64,000 bases of DNA. It comes from an uncultured Microbacteriaceae bacterium (GTDB lineage: Bacteria; Actinomycetota; Actinomycetes; Actinomycetales; Microbacteriaceae). The position numbers were made by a program, and so were the translations under genes. The stretch spans positions 1-64,000 of the forward strand of contig CALMSL010000141.1 in the NCBI GenBank assembly GCA_937872445.1. Reading direction: 5' to 3'. Of this stretch, positions 60,797 to 64,000 are shown in pieces. The first letter of the stretch is position 1. Every line of letters starts with the position of its first letter. The notes beneath the pieces are model-generated. The model did not search any database, was not told the DNA's origin, and saw only the letters and a list, made by a program, of their open reading frames with translations.

Positions 60797-61357
60797 ATGG
60801 AAACAGAACGAGTGCGGGGAAACCCCGCCGGGATCACGCACGAGCACGTCGCCCAGAACCTCCGCACCGCACGCCAGGCCATCGGCATGGACGTGCGCAC
60901 CGCCGCCCGGCTGATGACCGAGGCGGGCCGAAAGCTCGCCCCGTCGGGGATCAGCAAGATCGAGAACGGCGACCGGCGCGTGGACGTGGACGACCTCACC
61001 GCCCTCGCCTACATCCTCCGCACCACACCCGCAGCTCTTCTTACCCCGCTTGCTGAGGCGGTCACGCTGACCGGGGTGCCCGAGTCGTTCCTACCCGAAG
61101 AGATACAGGCATGGGTCGCAGGCGCCGTGAAGCTCACCACCGAGGACTTGGTGCGCTACTGGAAAGAGCAACGCTTCCAAGCGATCAACTCGGCGCACTG
61201 GGCCGAGGAAATACTCGCCAAGTACGACCGCGGCCAGGTTGGTATCACTCCGCGCGAGGTGTACCAGGAACGCTACGACGTGCAGACCGCCCGCGAGGAA
61301 CACGCCACCGGCAGGCTGTTGCAACTCGACCCGAACGCCTCACTCGCGTTCGAGTAA
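60797..61357 (+). CDS. XRE-family transcriptional regulator
   Basis: 186 residues from ATG (METERVRGNPAG). The N-terminal helix-turn-helix (HVAQNLRTARQAIGMDVRTAARLMTEAGRKLAPSGISKIENGDRRVDVDDLTALAYIL) is clear; the rest (about 75-186) is a helical domain of unknown ligand. It sits between the excisionase-like gene and the integrase and is likely the lysogeny-type switch of the element. Confidence 0.85.
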   Translation: METERVRGNPAGITHEHVAQNLRTARQAIGMDVRTAARLMTEAGRKLAPSGISKIENGDRRVDVDDLTALAYILRTTPAALLTPLAEAVTLTGVPESFLPEEIQAWVAGAVKLTTEDLVRYWKEQRFQAINSAHWAEEILAKYDRGQVGITPREVYQERYDVQTAREEHATGRLLQLDPNASLAFE

Positions 61358-61388
61358 CGAACCACCACGAGAGAAAGGAGCAAGGTCT

Positions 61389-62675
61389 ATGGCACCAGCC
61401 AGTCACCCGCCGCCGGACGAGGCGGCACCGAGCAGCGTTGAGGGGGTGAAGCAGAAGCAGCAGCGACGTTCCCGGTCGCGGCATCAGGGATCGCTGGGCG
61501 ACTACCAGACCCGCAAGGGGCGACGGTGGAAGTTCCAAATCTATGTGCTGATCGACCCGGAGAAGCCCGAGCTGGGCGAGAAGCGGCTCACCCGTGGCGG
61601 GTTCACCGACCTCGAAGAAGCACAGGCCGCGCTCACCGAGGCGCTACGAAAGAAAGCGAGGAACGAGAAGTTCCAGGGCAAGACCCCCACGGTCGGTGTG
61701 TACGCCGAGCATTGGATGTCGAGCTTGCGGCTGGCCGATTCCACGATCAAGGGGTATCGGAAGATCATCCGTAACCACATCACCCCCGACCTGGGTCGCA
61801 TCAGGATCGACAAGCTCACCGCCACCCGCATCGGCTCCCACTACCGGGAGTTGGAAAAGAGCGGGCGCAAGGACGAGTACGGCAAAGGCAAACCACTCTC
61901 GGCCAACAGCATCCACAAGGTGCACGTCGTCCTCGGCGCGATCCTCGACGCCGCAATCGACGATGGGCTGATCCAAGTCAACCCGGCAAAGAAGAAGCGC
62001 ACCGTGAACGCCCCGAAGTCGTCACAGGTTCGAGCGCAGAAACCGGAAATCGTGACCTGGACGGGCGAGCAGCTACAGACGTTCCTCACTTGGAACGAGA
62101 AGGAACTGCAAGACGAACTGTTCCCACTGTGGCGACTGATCGCCTACACCGGGATGCGACGCTCCGAAGCTCTCGCGCTCAGATGGAACGACATCAACAC
62201 CAAGACCGGGCGCATCAGCATCCGGCGAGCGGTGAACACCGAGGACTGGACGACCACCAAGACCACGAAAACGGGCACCGCCCGCGTGATCGACGTGGAC
62301 GCCGCGACCCTCAAAGTGCTCGCCTCCTACAAGGTCGCCCGTGCCGAAGTGTCGTTCGATTTGGCGAAAGCCGATGCGTATGTGTTCGGTGACGACGAGG
62401 GCAAGCTGCGCTCACCCGACGCCATGACGAGCCGCTGGGATCGCCGCATGAACTGGCTCGCCAAGGCACACCCGACGCTGCCCCGCGTGACGATCAAGGG
62501 GCTGCGCCACACGCACGCCACACTCCTGCTGGAGCTTGGCGAGCATCCCAAGGTAGTACAGGAGCGCCTGGGGCACTCCACCATCACAACCACGATGAAC
62601 ATCTACAGCCATGTCACCCCGACGATGCAGAAAGCCGCAGCAGACCGCTTCGCGGCCCATCTCGGTGGGGCTTAG
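61389..62675 (+). CDS. int: tyrosine-type site-specific integrase
   Basis: 428 residues from ATG with AAGGAG upstream. An N-terminal AP2-like arm-binding domain (GDYQTRKGRRWKFQIYVLIDPEKPELGEKRLTRGGFTDLEEAQAAL), a SAM-like core-binding domain (VGVYAEHWMSSLRLADSTIKGYRKIIRNHI) and the catalytic domain: Arg in YTGMRRSEALALRW, IKGLRHTHATLL (Lys in place of the first His, then Arg), LGHS (His) and YSH (Tyr nucleophile). Its stop codon is inside the right arm-site repeat, and the tRNA-Leu att site lies 78 bases on. Confidence 0.95.
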   Translation: MAPASHPPPDEAAPSSVEGVKQKQQRRSRSRHQGSLGDYQTRKGRRWKFQIYVLIDPEKPELGEKRLTRGGFTDLEEAQAALTEALRKKARNEKFQGKTPTVGVYAEHWMSSLRLADSTIKGYRKIIRNHITPDLGRIRIDKLTATRIGSHYRELEKSGRKDEYGKGKPLSANSIHKVHVVLGAILDAAIDDGLIQVNPAKKKRTVNAPKSSQVRAQKPEIVTWTGEQLQTFLTWNEKELQDELFPLWRLIAYTGMRRSEALALRWNDINTKTGRISIRRAVNTEDWTTTKTTKTGTARVIDVDAATLKVLASYKVARAEVSFDLAKADAYVFGDDEGKLRSPDAMTSRWDRRMNWLAKAHPTLPRVTIKGLRHTHATLLLELGEHPKVVQERLGHSTITTTMNIYSHVTPTMQKAAADRFAAHLGGA

Positions 62676-62692
62676 CACATATCTCAGCACAT
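62673..62692 (+). repeat. right paired AGCACAT arm sites
   Basis: AGCACAT at 62674-62680 and 62686-62692, with the same 12-base period as at the left end, 62 bases from the att core. They begin in the integrase stop codon. Confidence 0.65.
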
Positions 62693-62754
62693 GGCACGAA
62701 AATGACCCCCAACCCGGTGATCTAAACCCCAGGTCAGAGGCCATTTTCTGTTCG

Positions 62755-62838
<84 letters not shown>

Positions 62839-62971
62839 AGCGTAGTGAGATTATCACAGCGGGATGCCCCCGTGTGCCGCACAGCCGACGCCTCACAGCC
62901 GGACATCAGTCGACGTAAAGCCGGGAGCGCGAGCCAAACGGCTAACATCGACACAATAAGGAGGCAGACAC

Positions 62972-63694
62972 TTGGGCTTGCTGGACAGCTTCGAAAAAGG
63001 TCTTGAGCGAGTCGTCAACGGCGCCTTCGCCCGGACCTTCAAGAGCGGACTCCAACCGGTCGAGATCACGGCGGCACTTCGACGCGAACTCGATACGAAA
63101 GCAGCAGTCGTCGCACGCGATCGCATCCTCGTCCCCAATAAGTTCATTGTGCACCTGGCCCCGCGAGACTACGAACGGATGACCGGGATCGGCCCGGCCC
63201 TCATCGACGAGTTCACCCAGCTCGTCCAGACGCACGCTACCGCCCAGCACTACCAGTTCGCCGGAGGCATCAGCATCCGCCTGGCCGAAGACGAAAGCCT
63301 GTCCGTCGGGGTCATCCGCATCGAATCGACCAACGTCAAGGGCGACGTGTCGTGGACGCCCATCCTCGACATCGACGGCAAACGCTACCCGATCACGAAA
63401 TCGCACACCGTGATCGGGCGCGGCAGCGAAGCGGACATCACCGTGGATGACACCGGCATCTCCCGGCGCCACGTGGAAATTCTGTGGGACGGCAGGCGCG
63501 CGCAGGTCAATGATCTGGGATCCACCAACGGCACCCAGCTCAATGGATCCCCCGTCACGAAAGCCGCCCTGCCCCCCGATTCCGTGATTTCCCTCGGCAG
63601 AACCCGTATCGTGTTCCGAGTGCTTGCCCAATCCGCATCCGTTGATCAGTTCTCCGACCTGCGCATCGACCAGGAGGAAGGTGATCGCCGGTGA
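62972..63694 (+). CDS. fhaA: FhaA: DUF3662 and FHA domain protein
   Basis: 240 residues from TTG with AAGGAGG upstream. N-terminal DUF3662 (MGLLDSFEKGLERVVNGAFARTFKSGLQPVEITAALRREL) and a C-terminal FHA domain (VIGRGSEADITVDDTGISRRHVEI...NDLGSTNGTQLNG) with the Arg/Ser/Asn residues that bind phosphothreonine. In related bacteria it binds phosphorylated targets of PknA/PknB in cell-wall synthesis, such as the pseudokinase MviN. It overlaps fhaB by four bases. Confidence 0.95.
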   Translation: MGLLDSFEKGLERVVNGAFARTFKSGLQPVEITAALRRELDTKAAVVARDRILVPNKFIVHLAPRDYERMTGIGPALIDEFTQLVQTHATAQHYQFAGGISIRLAEDESLSVGVIRIESTNVKGDVSWTPILDIDGKRYPITKSHTVIGRGSEADITVDDTGISRRHVEILWDGRRAQVNDLGSTNGTQLNGSPVTKAALPPDSVISLGRTRIVFRVLAQSASVDQFSDLRIDQEEGDRR

Positions 63695-64000
63695 GTGAAC
63701 TCACCCTGTTGGCTCTGCGATTCGGTTTTCTCCTGCTCCTGTGGGTTTTCATCTTTGCCGTCGTGTACGCGCTGAGAACCGATCTCTTCGGCCAACGGGT
63801 GAAGCGGCTGCCGGCGGAGGCCGCCCCCCAGACGCTTGCGCCCTCCGCGGCGCAGACAAAGCCTGCCCCAAAGAAACCTGCCACGCCGACGATTGCCACC
63901 CTCGACAACGCGAGGCGGCTGGTTATCACGACCGGGGCCAAAGAAGGGCTCGAGATCGAACTTTCCGGAGAACCCCTCACCATCGGCCGCTCCGCAGAAA
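63691..64000 (+). CDS. fhaB: FhaB: FHA-domain membrane protein (partial)
   Basis: The first 103 residues, cut by the window end. An N-terminal membrane helix (LALRFGFLLLLWVFIFAVVYAL) and RTDLFG, a Pro/Ala/Lys linker, and the start of an FHA domain (ARRLVITTGAKEGLEIELSGEPLTIGRSAE). The GTG start overlaps the fhaA stop. In related genomes the next genes are pstP, rodA, pbpA and the kinases. Confidence 0.93.
   Translation, partial: MSELTLLALRFGFLLLLWVFIFAVVYALRTDLFGQRVKRLPAEAAPQTLAPSAAQTKPAPKKPATPTIATLDNARRLVITTGAKEGLEIELSGEPLTIGRSAE

Overview
The window looks like a chromosome segment of a high-GC actinobacterium, most likely Microbacteriaceae or a close relative. The evidence is a NucS mismatch endonuclease, a mycothiol-dependent-fold protein, two surface proteins ending in the class E sortase motif LAYTG, an FhaA/FhaB pair beside a tRNA-Leu, and many GTG/TTG or leaderless starts. 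The genus cannot be fixed from sequence alone.

Region by region. 1-4833 is an accessory patch: two small secreted two-cysteine peptides, three paralogous four-cysteine proteins (two lipoproteins, one truncated), an FtsX/MacB-type ABC permease with no ATPase beside it, and a RHH/RelE toxin-antitoxin pair. A shared C-rich motif lies 70-95 bp upstream of both peptide genes. 4837-31162 is mostly ordinary chromosome: SDR, chorismate mutase, EamA exporter, acetyltransferase, purA, a SpoU methylase, a 2463-residue surface protein, a PutA-like protein, a phytoene-desaturase-like oxidoreductase, pfkA, hemD and a YtxH/holin/DUF3618 operon. A lower-GC restriction-modification cassette sits at 23638-26186. 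31281-41287 holds a second LAYTG surface protein, a penicillin-binding-fold hydrolase, PepO, an MFS permease, dodecin, a second toxin-antitoxin pair flanked by a duplicated nucS 5' end, nucS itself, a HAD phosphatase and an S4 RNA-binding protein.

41291-48888 is a lower-GC catabolic island bounded by a perfect 26-bp direct repeat. It holds a nitrilase, an NCS1 permease, an amidase broken by one in-frame amber codon, a ureohydrolase, a divergent XRE-cupin regulator, a transposase remnant and a nitronate monooxygenase. 48949-51277 returns to chromosomal genes. 51506-62775 is an integrated mobilizable element in the 3' end of tRNA-Leu(CAG), with 22-bp att repeats and paired AGCACAT arm sites at both ends. 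It carries metal transport cargo (VIT1-like, P1B ATPase, ChrA), a MobF relaxase-helicase, a Fic toxin with VbhA-like antitoxin, an excisionase-like HTH protein, an XRE regulator and a tyrosine integrase. The window ends with fhaA and the start of fhaB, normally the head of the cell-wall/cell-division kinase cluster.

How the parts work together: the best candidate for an undescribed system is the peptide/lipoprotein/permease set at the left edge, with its shared promoter motif, a third copy of which lies upstream of the LAYTG surface protein near 34.1 kb. The catabolic island reads as import plus hydrolysis of a nitrogenous compound under one regulator. The mobilizable element couples metal export with a toxin-antitoxin pair that could stabilise it.
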